Source: Susulua sp964590995
GTDB lineage: Bacteria; Omnitrophota; Gorgyraeia; Duberdicusellales; 4484-171
DNA length: 11,380 nucleotides
Direction: 5' to 3'
Assembly (NCBI GenBank): GCA_964590995.1
Contig: CAZPYY010000032.1
Span: forward strand, 1-11,380
Positions 1 through 6,838 of the stretch are shown here, piece after piece. The stretch's first letter is position 1. Every line of letters begins with the position of its first letter. Both the position numbers and the translations under genes were made by a program. Under the pieces are notes generated by a model. It did no database searches. It was not told the origin of the DNA and saw only the letters and a list, made by a program, of their open reading frames with translations.

Positions 1-787
1 AAGTAATCTCTCCCTGAGCAAGTTTGTAATTCTTATCTGCGGCACTAAGCTCGTTTTCTAATTTAGCCCGCTCGTCGGTTAAAGCCAGCATCTGGTTTTT
101 AAGACTGTCTTTGATTGTCCCCCAAAAGGTTTCAAGCTCTTCGTTCAAAGCGGTATTTTTCTTCATTGTAAGCTCAAGGTCATTATTCAATTCCCCGATT
201 TCGCTCTTTAACCTCCTCTGTTCATCCTTTAAAGTGATAATTTGTCCTTTAAGGGTATTTTTTTCAGAGATGCTCTGCTCCAGCCTGGCTTGCAAGTCTC
301 CAATTGAAGCGGTTTTTCCGGCAAGCTCCGCCTCCGGGCCACCCCTGGCCTTATCCAGAGCCCGAAGCTTTTTGGCTAAAGTACGGTTTCTTTCTTTAAC
401 TAGATCATAGCTCGTATTTAGCCGCTTAAGCTCCTTCCTCATATTAGCGCAATCAGCCCTTAAAGCCTTTATCTGCTTTTTAAACTTATTTTTCTTGGCG
501 CTTACCTGGGTAAGCTTATCCTGGATATATTTCGCAGCCGCTTCCTTCTTTACGATAGTCCGCTCTAACTTTGCTTTAGCCTTATCTAAGGCTTTTATCC
601 TGGCTTCCAAAGTCTTGTTCTCCTGAGCAAGCTCGCTTAGCTGGCTGCTAAACGGGCCCTTTGACTCCTGATGGCCTGTTTTCCGCTTCTGCCATACTTC
701 TGCGCTTTCAGCTTGGGCATAAGGAAAACAGGCTAAAGATAAGGCTATAACAATAGATAAGAACTTTAATCTGAAATCATTATTCAT
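1..787 (-). CDS. Exported coiled-coil protein, C-terminus outside window
   Basis: I read this frame by hand: it is open from an ATG at 785-787 to the window edge, giving 262 codons without a stop. The N-terminus is a signal peptide: a basic start (MNNDFRLK), a hydrophobic stretch (residues 9-20) and a likely cleavage site after Ala-Gln-Ala near residue 26. Nearly all the rest is charged, Leu/Lys/Glu-rich heptad-like sequence with almost no proline or glycine, i.e. a long coiled coil in the periplasm or on the surface. It lies 123 nt after the secretin gene on the same strand and may be the last gene of the pilus operon, perhaps an accessory or scaffold protein. That role is inference, since coiled coils carry little family signal. 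The ribosome-binding site is poor (a G run 4 nt before the ATG). Confidence 0.8.
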   Translation of the reverse strand, partial: MNNDFRLKFLSIVIALSLACFPYAQAESAEVWQKRKTGHQESKGPFSSQLSELAQENKTLEARIKALDKAKAKLERTIVKKEAAAKYIQDKLTQVSAKKNKFKKQIKALRADCANMRKELKRLNTSYDLVKERNRTLAKKLRALDKARGGPEAELAGKTASIGDLQARLEQSISEKNTLKGQIITLKDEQRRLKSEIGELNNDLELTMKKNTALNEELETFWGTIKDSLKNQMLALTDERAKLENELSAADKNYKLAQGEIT

Positions 788-808
788 AATCCCCCCGCAT
801 TTTATGTA

Positions 809-900
809 ATAGAAGCGGGCCTACGCAGATATCTACGCTGATTTACGCTCACCATTCTTAGCGTCTATCCGCGTTGTAATCCGCGTCGTTCTGCTTCTAT
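809..900. repeat. 92-bp imperfect palindrome with ACGCnGAT units
   Basis: Two 41-nt arms (809-849 and 860-900) flank a 10-nt loop and match at about 30 of 41 positions without gaps. The outer 8 bp are perfect (ATAGAAGC at 809-816, GCTTCTAT at 893-900). Inside, the left arm has ACGCAGAT (823-830) and ACGCTGAT (835-842), and the right arm has ATCCGCGT (867-874) and ATCCGCGT (879-886), each pair 12 bp apart. It fills the gap between the secretin and coiled-coil genes. It looks like a dispersed non-coding repeat or MITE-like element; I cannot name the family. It has no T tract, so it is a poor intrinsic terminator. Confidence 0.75.
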
Positions 901-910
901 CTTCAATAAT

Positions 911-2668
911 TTAACCTCCACTTAAGATATCCAAACCAACCGGCCTGGGTTTTTTTATGTCTTTTGTAGGCAAGACTAATTTTTTATAGATCTTTCTTGC
1001 CTTGGCAGCAAACTTGCTTTCGGGATAATCCGAGATTAAAACAGCGAAGACATCCTCAGCCATATCATAATCTTTGAAATCCTTATAGTGAATCATTCCG
1101 ACCCGATATACTGCTTCAGCTGCCCGGTCACTCTTAGGAAATACTGTGGCAATATGTTCATAGACATTTAGAGCTTGAGTCTTTCTAAAAGTTTTACTTT
1201 TGCGAATACTCTCTATACCCCTACCCTTGTCTAAGGCCCTAGCTTTATCAAATAGGTTTTCAACAAGTACAAGTTTTCCGGTCGTCTCAAGAGTACCATA
1301 AGCATCTTCTCTGGCAATAACCTTCTCTCCTAAACGCTTTCTCTCCTCTTGTGACCGTAAAATCTTTGGGGTAATAAATACTGCTAATTCTATCTGCTCT
1401 ACTGTCTTAGAAGATCGGGAGAAGAGCCTTCCCAATATAGGAATATCTCCTAAAATAGGGATCTTCTCATGAGTCTCATTATCAGTATTCTTAATTAACC
1501 CGCCGATAACCAAAGTTTCACCCTCTTTTACCCGCACTGTAGTATCAGCTTCACGAGTAGTAATTCTCGGGTTATTGCCTACACTAGAAGTAGAAGAGGA
1601 AACCTCAGGATGAATCCTCATGGTAATATAGCCCTCATCATTAATAGTCGGGGTTACCCTTAAACTTGTTCCGATATCTACAAAATTAACAGTCTCAGTG
1701 GTTCCGGTGGCAGTCTGGGTTCTCTCTGAAATCGGATATCTCTCACCAATAATAATCCGAGCTTCTTCACCGTTTAGAACAGCAATAGAAGGAGAGGCCA
1801 ACAGCTTAGCCTTTCCATCTCTAACCAGAGCATCTATAGTCATCGGAATGGAAAAATTCTTCATGGTAAAGGCAGTTATATTGAGCTGGTCACCGCTAAG
1901 GGTACTGTTCTGTTCGTCCATGGTCACAGTAGCAGTTAAGCGCTCAGCAAAGTAATTATCGCGGTCAAAAAGGCCGTGGCCGGGATTGTAATCAGGAGAC
2001 ATGGTAATACCTAAGGCAGCTAAATCAGAAGAAGTTACATCTATAATTTTAGCTTCAATTAAAACCTGCTGAGGAGCAATATCAACCTTAACCAGAAGCT
2101 CTTTGATCTTCGCGATATTCTTGGAAAAATCAGTAACAACTAAACTGTTAGACATCTCATTTATCTTAATGTTGCCCTTGGAAGAACCAACATCTCTTAA
2201 GAGGTTTAAAGCCTCAGAAGCAGTGATATACTGTAAGAAGATTACTTCGCTCTCCATATCTATTGCCTCAGGGTCGCCAGTAGTAACATAGATAATACCT
2301 TCGCGCTCAGAGAAAATAAGCCCGTTTATAGTAAGAATAGCCTCTAAGGCCTCTCTTACCGTAACATCTTTTAGGCTTATAGTCACCTTGCCCTTGACCT
2401 TAGGGCCGGTAACAATGTTTAGGTTATAGGTCCAGGAGAGCGAACGCAGGACAGTGGCTAAATCTGCATCCTTATAATCAAGGGAAATCGTCTTATCTAA
2501 TTTGCTCTCAGAAACAGGCTTTTCTTCGTCTTCAGCAGAAGAAAGTACCGGCTTCCGCTCATCAGCGGCAATTTCAGCCGGAGCAATTACGAAGTTGAAT
2601 ATTAAAAACAAGGCTAAAATCAGAGGAGCCCCCCGGCACTTTTTCTCATGAATATTTAGATATTTCAT
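911..2668 (-). CDS. pilQ: PilQ-type secretin with C-terminal TPR-like tail
   Basis: This is the outer-membrane secretin that forms the gated ring through which a pilus (or substrate) leaves the cell. The order is: an N-terminal hydrophobic export signal (about residues 15-35); an acidic linker; an STN/N0 domain (about 61-130); one N1/KH-like secretin domain (about 140-200, with NSLVVTD); and the secretin barrel (about 205-437). The barrel carries LLASPSIAVLNGEEA, the signature VKEGETLVIGGL and the closing ILGDIPILGRLF...ELAVFITPKIL. No AMIN domain is visible. Unusually, about 145 residues follow the barrel, with a helical pair like the TPR units of BamD/YbgF (about 498-562, PKSDRAAEAVYRVGMIHY and PESKFAAKARKIYKKL). 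The start is supported by AGGAGGT 5 nt before the ATG. GspD of type II secretion is the alternative; the PilM neighbour favours a pilus system. Confidence 0.93.
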   Translation of the reverse strand: MKYLNIHEKKCRGAPLILALFLIFNFVIAPAEIAADERKPVLSSAEDEEKPVSESKLDKTISLDYKDADLATVLRSLSWTYNLNIVTGPKVKGKVTISLKDVTVREALEAILTINGLIFSEREGIIYVTTGDPEAIDMESEVIFLQYITASEALNLLRDVGSSKGNIKINEMSNSLVVTDFSKNIAKIKELLVKVDIAPQQVLIEAKIIDVTSSDLAALGITMSPDYNPGHGLFDRDNYFAERLTATVTMDEQNSTLSGDQLNITAFTMKNFSIPMTIDALVRDGKAKLLASPSIAVLNGEEARIIIGERYPISERTQTATGTTETVNFVDIGTSLRVTPTINDEGYITMRIHPEVSSSTSSVGNNPRITTREADTTVRVKEGETLVIGGLIKNTDNETHEKIPILGDIPILGRLFSRSSKTVEQIELAVFITPKILRSQEERKRLGEKVIAREDAYGTLETTGKLVLVENLFDKARALDKGRGIESIRKSKTFRKTQALNVYEHIATVFPKSDRAAEAVYRVGMIHYKDFKDYDMAEDVFAVLISDYPESKFAAKARKIYKKLVLPTKDIKKPRPVGLDILSGG

Positions 2669-2783
2669 CTTTTACCTCCTATGGTTTTATGCCGCTTACT
2701 TACCTACTTTTACCTCAATAATATATAAAAACTATTTATCCTTTCCCTTACCTCTACCTCTCACCAAAAACTGTTTACTTTCT
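2669..2783 (-). promoter_or_regulatory. Purine-rich leader of the secretin gene
   Basis: This is the largest gap inside the fused-pilus part of the operon (115 nt). On the minus strand it is purine-rich with several GAGGT/AGGT motifs, including GAGGTAAAAG twice: once upstream, and once as the real ribosome-binding site at the secretin ATG. I see no hairpin terminator and no credible small ORF. It may tune translation of the secretin relative to the inner-membrane proteins; that is inference. Confidence 0.35.
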
Positions 2784-3635
2784 TCACCTCTCCATATCAA
2801 CTATATACTCCTCAACACCATCGCTGAAGACCACAGCGCTGGGGCGAATATCTTCAACAGTATAACTACTTACTACCGAACCTATCCGGACCACTTCGCC
2901 ATTTACAATTGCCGTCGGGCTCTTGGAATCATAAGTTATGCCATCAACCTTTAGATCAGCTTCCCTATCTTTAACAGCTGATTTTGCCTTAGAAACAAAT
3001 ATATTCCTTGATATGGTAAGAGGTTCTGCCTCTTGAGCCTTAACCATTTCGGCAATAGGCGTCTCTCCCAAGAGGCTGGAAAGAATAAGACGGACTGCCG
3101 GACCGCCTCTGGTAACCTCTGTCTCCTCCTCGGCGATATCCAACTCTTGTATAACCAAAAACGGCGATATTGATTCCACTCTTCGAAGATAGTTAACAGT
3201 ATTGATATAAGATGCCTTGAACTTCAGTTCGATATAAATACTGGGATACTCCTTACCCTCATCCAGCTTCTGGCGCACTGAAACAATCTTTAAGCCTGAT
3301 CCTAACTGGACTAACTCAGTCAGAAGGCCAGAGACATTCTTTTTACTCGGAAGAGTACTTTCAATCTCACCTATCTCACCAAGCATTTTTTGACACTCAC
3401 TCTCTAAGAAGCGGATATTCTGCCTTTGCTTATCTAACTGAGGTAGTTTTTCCTGAAGGCCTCTAAGCCTGGACTTTGACTTTTTGGTCTGGAATTTATA
3501 CCGGGAAATACTCTTTACCATGGGTTTATGGATAAAATTAAAATAAGCACTAACAGCTATCACTGCTACCAGCCCGATTACTAAGATTTTTTCTTTGGAT
3601 TTTAACTTTTTAAAATCTAATAATTTATCTGCCAT
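2784..3635 (-). CDS. PilO-PilP fusion, pilus alignment subcomplex
   Basis: An inner-membrane protein of 283 residues whose parts match PilO followed by PilP. The parts are: a short cytoplasmic N-terminus; one transmembrane helix (about 16-33); a coiled coil (about 50-97); an alpha/beta PilO-like periplasmic domain (about 100-190); a linker; an RNIF motif (210-213) like the one before the PilP/GspC domain; and a small beta domain (about 228-281) with the pattern LKVDGITY...AIVNGEVVRIGS...VEDIRP. PilO normally pairs with PilN, and PilP docks on secretin N0, so this one chain would bridge both. No separate pilP lies nearby, which supports the fusion. It starts 9 nt after the pilMN stop, with GAGGT 4 nt before the ATG, so the two are probably translationally coupled. 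The PilO part is clear; the PilP part is a good but weaker match. Confidence 0.8.
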   Translation of the reverse strand: MADKLLDFKKLKSKEKILVIGLVAVIAVSAYFNFIHKPMVKSISRYKFQTKKSKSRLRGLQEKLPQLDKQRQNIRFLESECQKMLGEIGEIESTLPSKKNVSGLLTELVQLGSGLKIVSVRQKLDEGKEYPSIYIELKFKASYINTVNYLRRVESISPFLVIQELDIAEEETEVTRGGPAVRLILSSLLGETPIAEMVKAQEAEPLTISRNIFVSKAKSAVKDREADLKVDGITYDSKSPTAIVNGEVVRIGSVVSSYTVEDIRPSAVVFSDGVEEYIVDMER

Positions 3636-3644
3636 ACCTACCTC

Positions 3645-5504
3645 TTACATGCTCATATAGGCAATAATTTCAAAACTATAGAGATCAGTATTCTTACCTA
3701 CATCCCTCTGGGTATAGGTAAAAGTTACATCAATAAAGTCATCTGATTTCTTTAGGGTTTCAATTAGGCTCATTACTACCTGGATATTTGATGTTGAACC
3801 GGCGATATTTATCTTATCCTCCAAATAAGAAAGCTTAGTAATCCAGATCTCCTCGGGTAATAAATTAGCTACCTCAGCAAAAACTTCAGAAAAACTCTCC
3901 GGTTGACGGGTTGACCCTTTAAGGAAAGATAATCTATCACTAAGCTCTATCTTTCTCTCTAAGAGTTGGGCTTCTTCCTGGGCTAATTTTAATTGCTGAG
4001 ATTGAAGGCTGCTTAATTGATTCTGAACTAAACGAACTTCTTTGTTAGCAGCGCTCATCTCCCACCTGCTGCTGGCGACCTTTCCCACCTGGAATATCAT
4101 TAGAATAAGGGCTCCAACCAATAGTGACATAGCAAACTTTACTGTCCTATTCTGTGAATGATCCTTAACCAATGCCCAGCCTTTCTTCTTTTCTCTGGGT
4201 ATAAGATCGATTTGCTTACTAATAGCAGTTTTTGAGCCTATGGCTAAGGCTGCTGCAATTGTAAACTCTGAAGCTTGAGAGAGTAGATTTGCTTTTTGAT
4301 CTCGGATGCTATCGGAAATCCCAAAGAATGAGAAAGGATCAACTTTTTCTACCGGAACCCCGAATCTTGCGTTTAAAAAACTATCTAATTTTTTAAGCTT
4401 GACTCCGCCACCGGATAAAATTAAACGATCAAATTTAGTAACTTGAGATTGGGTAACTTGATAGGAAAAATACTTAAAAGAATGGGTTATGTCTACTACG
4501 AAATTCTCCAGAGAAGAAATTAGGCTTCGATAAACTTCAGCCGGTTTATCTTCAGCTCCTTGAGAAGCCTTTTCCGGCTCTAAGAATACCGGTACTTTTT
4601 TATCCGGAGACCAAAAGATAAGCCCATATTCTTTTTTAGCTTGTTCAGCCTCTTCCTCGCTTATATGGTTATGTTGAGCGATTTGCTTAGTTATATGGTT
4701 GGAATTAATTGCTAAGACCCGGCAAAAACGCAAGGAACCGCCTTGAGTAATAGTAAGAGCGCTCTCCTGAGCTCCTAAATCAAGCCATAAAACTATTTCC
4801 TCCTTGCCTGAGGGCAGCTTACGAAACTTGTCTAAATTTGCTAAAGCCAGAGGTGCTACCTCAATAGATATTGGCTTAAGGCCTAAATCCTGAAGCAGGA
4901 GCATTCGGCTCCGAATCAACTCTCGGGAAGCACAAATCAACAATACCTTCTGCTGGGTAGACTTAGACCTAACTAGATCCTCCCCCTTAATAAAATTATA
5001 AGCAATTGCTTCTAGGCCTAAACCAAAAGGCCGCAATTGGGTTATTTTCAGACGAATTGCATCATGAAGCTCGCCTTCAGCCATCTGAGGGAAGACGAGG
5101 TTATAAATCTGGGCTTGTGAAGCTGATATGCCGGTTACTACCTCACGGCCAATATCATTACGCTTAATTAACTTCCTAAGGGTCTCCCTTTGGTCAATAG
5201 CCTCTGGGGTTTTCCCCTTGATGCTATATTCTTCTTTATCAATACAAACGACCCCTATCTCCCCCTTAGGTTGTCTTTGGGCCAATTGAATGATTTTAAT
5301 GCTTTCTGCCCCGATATCTATTGCGGTTGGCAGTTTTTTCAGGAAACGAGAGGATTTTGACTTTGGCGGGACTTTAGGCGGACGCCTAAAATGGGTAAAA
5401 ATAGTAGAGATATTCCTCGGGCCTGGGTTTGATTTGCCAAATATCTCCTTTACGATACCTTTGGCTTGTTTATCCATATCCTTAACTTGTTTTTCTTTAC
5501 TCAT
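3645..5504 (-). CDS. PilM-PilN fusion, actin-like ATPase plus membrane partner
   Basis: PilM is a cytoplasmic actin-like ATPase that binds the N-terminal tail of the membrane protein PilN; here both are one 619-residue chain. PilM spans about residues 56-428, with phosphate-1 motif AIDIGAESIK (61-70), LWLDLGAQES (239-248) and the adenosine-loop-like LILSGGGVKL (361-370). PilN follows at once: IDLIP (432-436), the tail motif PilM normally grips, then a transmembrane helix (about 456-474), coiled coil (about 484-528) and periplasmic ferredoxin-like domain to the end. Actin-like domain, helix and ferredoxin-like domain is also the layout of GspL of type II secretion, but the full set of PilM motifs favours a pilus. 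Residues 1-55 are a basic, proline-rich extension not typical of PilM. The start is the first ATG after an in-frame stop; AGGGAG abuts it with almost no spacing, and Met10 is an alternative. Confidence 0.9.
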   Translation of the reverse strand: MSKEKQVKDMDKQAKGIVKEIFGKSNPGPRNISTIFTHFRRPPKVPPKSKSSRFLKKLPTAIDIGAESIKIIQLAQRQPKGEIGVVCIDKEEYSIKGKTPEAIDQRETLRKLIKRNDIGREVVTGISASQAQIYNLVFPQMAEGELHDAIRLKITQLRPFGLGLEAIAYNFIKGEDLVRSKSTQQKVLLICASRELIRSRMLLLQDLGLKPISIEVAPLALANLDKFRKLPSGKEEIVLWLDLGAQESALTITQGGSLRFCRVLAINSNHITKQIAQHNHISEEEAEQAKKEYGLIFWSPDKKVPVFLEPEKASQGAEDKPAEVYRSLISSLENFVVDITHSFKYFSYQVTQSQVTKFDRLILSGGGVKLKKLDSFLNARFGVPVEKVDPFSFFGISDSIRDQKANLLSQASEFTIAAALAIGSKTAISKQIDLIPREKKKGWALVKDHSQNRTVKFAMSLLVGALILMIFQVGKVASSRWEMSAANKEVRLVQNQLSSLQSQQLKLAQEEAQLLERKIELSDRLSFLKGSTRQPESFSEVFAEVANLLPEEIWITKLSYLEDKINIAGSTSNIQVVMSLIETLKKSDDFIDVTFTYTQRDVGKNTDLYSFEIIAYMSM

Positions 5505-5535
5505 CTCCCTAAAGCTTTAGATTACACCTTACACA

Positions 5536-6411
5536 TTATGCGTTACACAACTCTCTCTTAACCTCCGGAAGCTGAGTCAATTCAACTACCCTTTCAGTTA
5601 AAGCTAGATAGTCCTTAGCGCCATTAGAGTTAGCATCATAGTCAAAAATAGATTTTTTGTGAATCTGAGCCTCAGCTAACTTTACATTCATACGAATCGG
5701 TGTCGAAAATACCTTTTCCTTAAAGTGCCTCCTTATCTGACTCAGGATATCCCTGTTCATCCTAGTCCTGGTATCAAAGAGAGTTGGCAATATGCCTAAT
5801 ATGCCTAACTCTGAATTCAAACGATCCCTTACAATCTGAATGGTGGAGAAAAGCTCTTTCATCCCCTCTAAAGAGAAGTAATGAGTTTGAATCGGCACAA
5901 GCAATGTCGTGGCAGCCACAAGGCTATTTATAGTTAATAGGTTAAGTGACGGGGAGCAATCAATTATCAAGTAATCGTAGCGGCGCTGGCTTGTGTTAAC
6001 CATCTTATAGATAGCACTCCGCAATACCATTTCTCTCCCCAATAAATCTGCTATCTCAAGCTGAGCACCGGTAAGCACAGAGGCGGCCGGAACGATATCT
6101 AAGTTTTTAATCTTAGTCGGCAAAATAGCCAGGTCTAACTCAATATTTTTTACCATCACATCATATATTGAATAACTCAGATTCTCGACTTCAACCCCTA
6201 ATCCTAAGGAAGCATGAGCTTGGGCATCGATATCGATTAAAAGAGTTGAGAGGCCTTTTTTGGCTAAAGCCGCAGAGAGATTTATTGCTGTGGTAGTCTT
6301 GCCGGTGCCTCCCTTCTGGTTAGCAATGGCAATAATTGGGATGTTTAAGCTCTGCTTAGGGGGTCCATTTGGATCAAATTTTCCGAAAAAAGTCTTAAAA
6401 TCTTCGAACAT
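5536..6411 (-). CDS. ParA/Soj-type partition ATPase
   Basis: A ParA/MinD-superfamily ATPase of 291 residues; such proteins position DNA or large protein machines by ATP-driven dimer cycling on the nucleoid or membrane. The deviant Walker A motif KGGTGKTT (33-40) has both signature lysines, K33 and K38. Walker A' is LLIDIDAQAHAS (D60 and D62), and Walker B is YLIIDCSPS (D151). The C-terminal part (NVKLAEAQIHKKSIFDYD) is typical of Soj/ParA. Residues 1-23 form an aromatic, possibly amphipathic extension (MFEDFKTFFGKF) before the core. There is no ParB gene here; its partner may be the MerR-like protein 14 nt upstream. GGGAG lies 4 nt before the ATG. Placement before pilMN suggests pilus positioning, as ParA-like proteins do for flagella, chemoreceptors and some pili, but that role is inferred. 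Confidence 0.9.
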   Translation of the reverse strand: MFEDFKTFFGKFDPNGPPKQSLNIPIIAIANQKGGTGKTTTAINLSAALAKKGLSTLLIDIDAQAHASLGLGVEVENLSYSIYDVMVKNIELDLAILPTKIKNLDIVPAASVLTGAQLEIADLLGREMVLRSAIYKMVNTSQRRYDYLIIDCSPSLNLLTINSLVAATTLLVPIQTHYFSLEGMKELFSTIQIVRDRLNSELGILGILPTLFDTRTRMNRDILSQIRRHFKEKVFSTPIRMNVKLAEAQIHKKSIFDYDANSNGAKDYLALTERVVELTQLPEVKRELCNA

Positions 6412-6425
6412 CTTTCTCCCCTCTT

Positions 6426-6662
6426 TTAAACACTATAGCCTTTATCTAATCTTTGTTTAATAAGCATTAAAGAATAGCCCTCCTTTCTCAGCCGCTGAAT
6501 TGTCTTGTAGGTATTACTGACCGCATCCCGGTCATAGAGACGAGCATTCCCCTTTCTATCCTTGATCTTAAATAGTCCAAGATTAGTATAGTAATTTACA
6601 CTAGCGACGGAAATACCTAATAATTTTGCCAGCTGATAGGTAGTTATTAGACTATTTCCCAT
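6426..6662 (-). CDS. Minimal MerR-type helix-turn-helix protein
   Basis: A 78-residue protein that is only the winged helix-turn-helix of the MerR family. ITTYQLAKLLGISVASVNYYTNLGL is the HTH, followed by a wing with KGNARLYDRDAV and a helix ending in RLRKEGYSLMLIKQRL. The long dimerisation helix and effector-binding domain of classic MerR proteins are absent, so it should respond to assembly or a partner and not to a metal or drug. It is first in the operon, 14 nt before parA. A small DNA-binding protein paired with ParA is the layout of short partition cassettes (ParF-ParG, delta-omega), although those partners have a different fold. It may bind the palindrome at 6711-6729 and repress its own operon. 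GGGAGG lies 6 nt before the ATG. Family is confident, role inferred. Confidence 0.87.
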   Translation of the reverse strand: MGNSLITTYQLAKLLGISVASVNYYTNLGLFKIKDRKGNARLYDRDAVSNTYKTIQRLRKEGYSLMLIKQRLDKGYSV

Positions 6663-6710
6663 ACTAAGCCTCCCTTTATTTCTTTGATTATTTCTCCTAA
6701 AATAAATAAC

Positions 6711-6729
6711 ATTAACAACAATTGTTAAT
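6711..6729. promoter_or_regulatory. Palindromic operator over the pilus-operon start site
   Basis: Two perfect 8-bp arms, ATTAACAA (6711-6718) and TTGTTAAT (6722-6729), are separated by 3 bp; a shorter perfect palindrome AACAATTGTT (6717-6726) is nested inside. The site overlaps the -10 box and the predicted start (about 6720), the classic position for a repressor. Classic MerR sites sit between -35 and -10, so a MerR protein bound here would repress and not activate by DNA twisting. Confidence 0.65.
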
Positions 6730-6755
6730 ATATACTATAAAAGCTGTTTTGTCAA
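6727..6755 (-). promoter_or_regulatory. Sigma-70-type promoter of the merR-parA-pil operon
   Basis: Read on the minus strand: TTGACA (6750-6755, perfect -35), a 17-bp spacer, and TATATT (6727-6732, 5 of 6 in the -10). This is the best promoter in the window. Just upstream of the -35 lies another small palindrome, AAATAGnCTATTT (6761-6773), which could be a second binding site. The predicted leader to the merR ATG is about 58 nt. Confidence 0.75.
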
Positions 6756-6838
6756 GGACCAAATAGACTATTTTCCGGCTAATAATTATGGCTTACACTA
6801 ATGATTGGGAGGCAAAGAGATAAGAAAGGGGAGAAACT

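Noticed and set aside
809..900. CRISPR array or tRNA in the secretin downstream gap
   Set aside because: The units are 8 bp with 4-bp spacers and invert in the middle, so not CRISPR. No cloverleaf, T-loop or CCA-end pattern is present.
1698..1955. Open frame on the + strand inside the secretin gene
   Set aside because: It is antisense to conserved secretin sequence, has no ribosome-binding site and makes no recognisable protein. The same holds for the other + strand frames inside the pilus, ParA, radical SAM and cupin genes.
911..5504. Type II secretion system instead of a pilus
   Set aside because: Not fully excluded, because the PilMN layout is GspL-like. The complete PilM motifs, the IDLIP tail motif and the lack of a GspC-type first gene favour a type IV pilus system. 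No pilin, PilB, PilC or GspE/F gene is in the window to settle it.
6756..6838. Terminator between metF and the pilus operon promoter
   Set aside because: Only a short AT-rich palindrome (6761-6773) is present, with no GC stem and no T tract.
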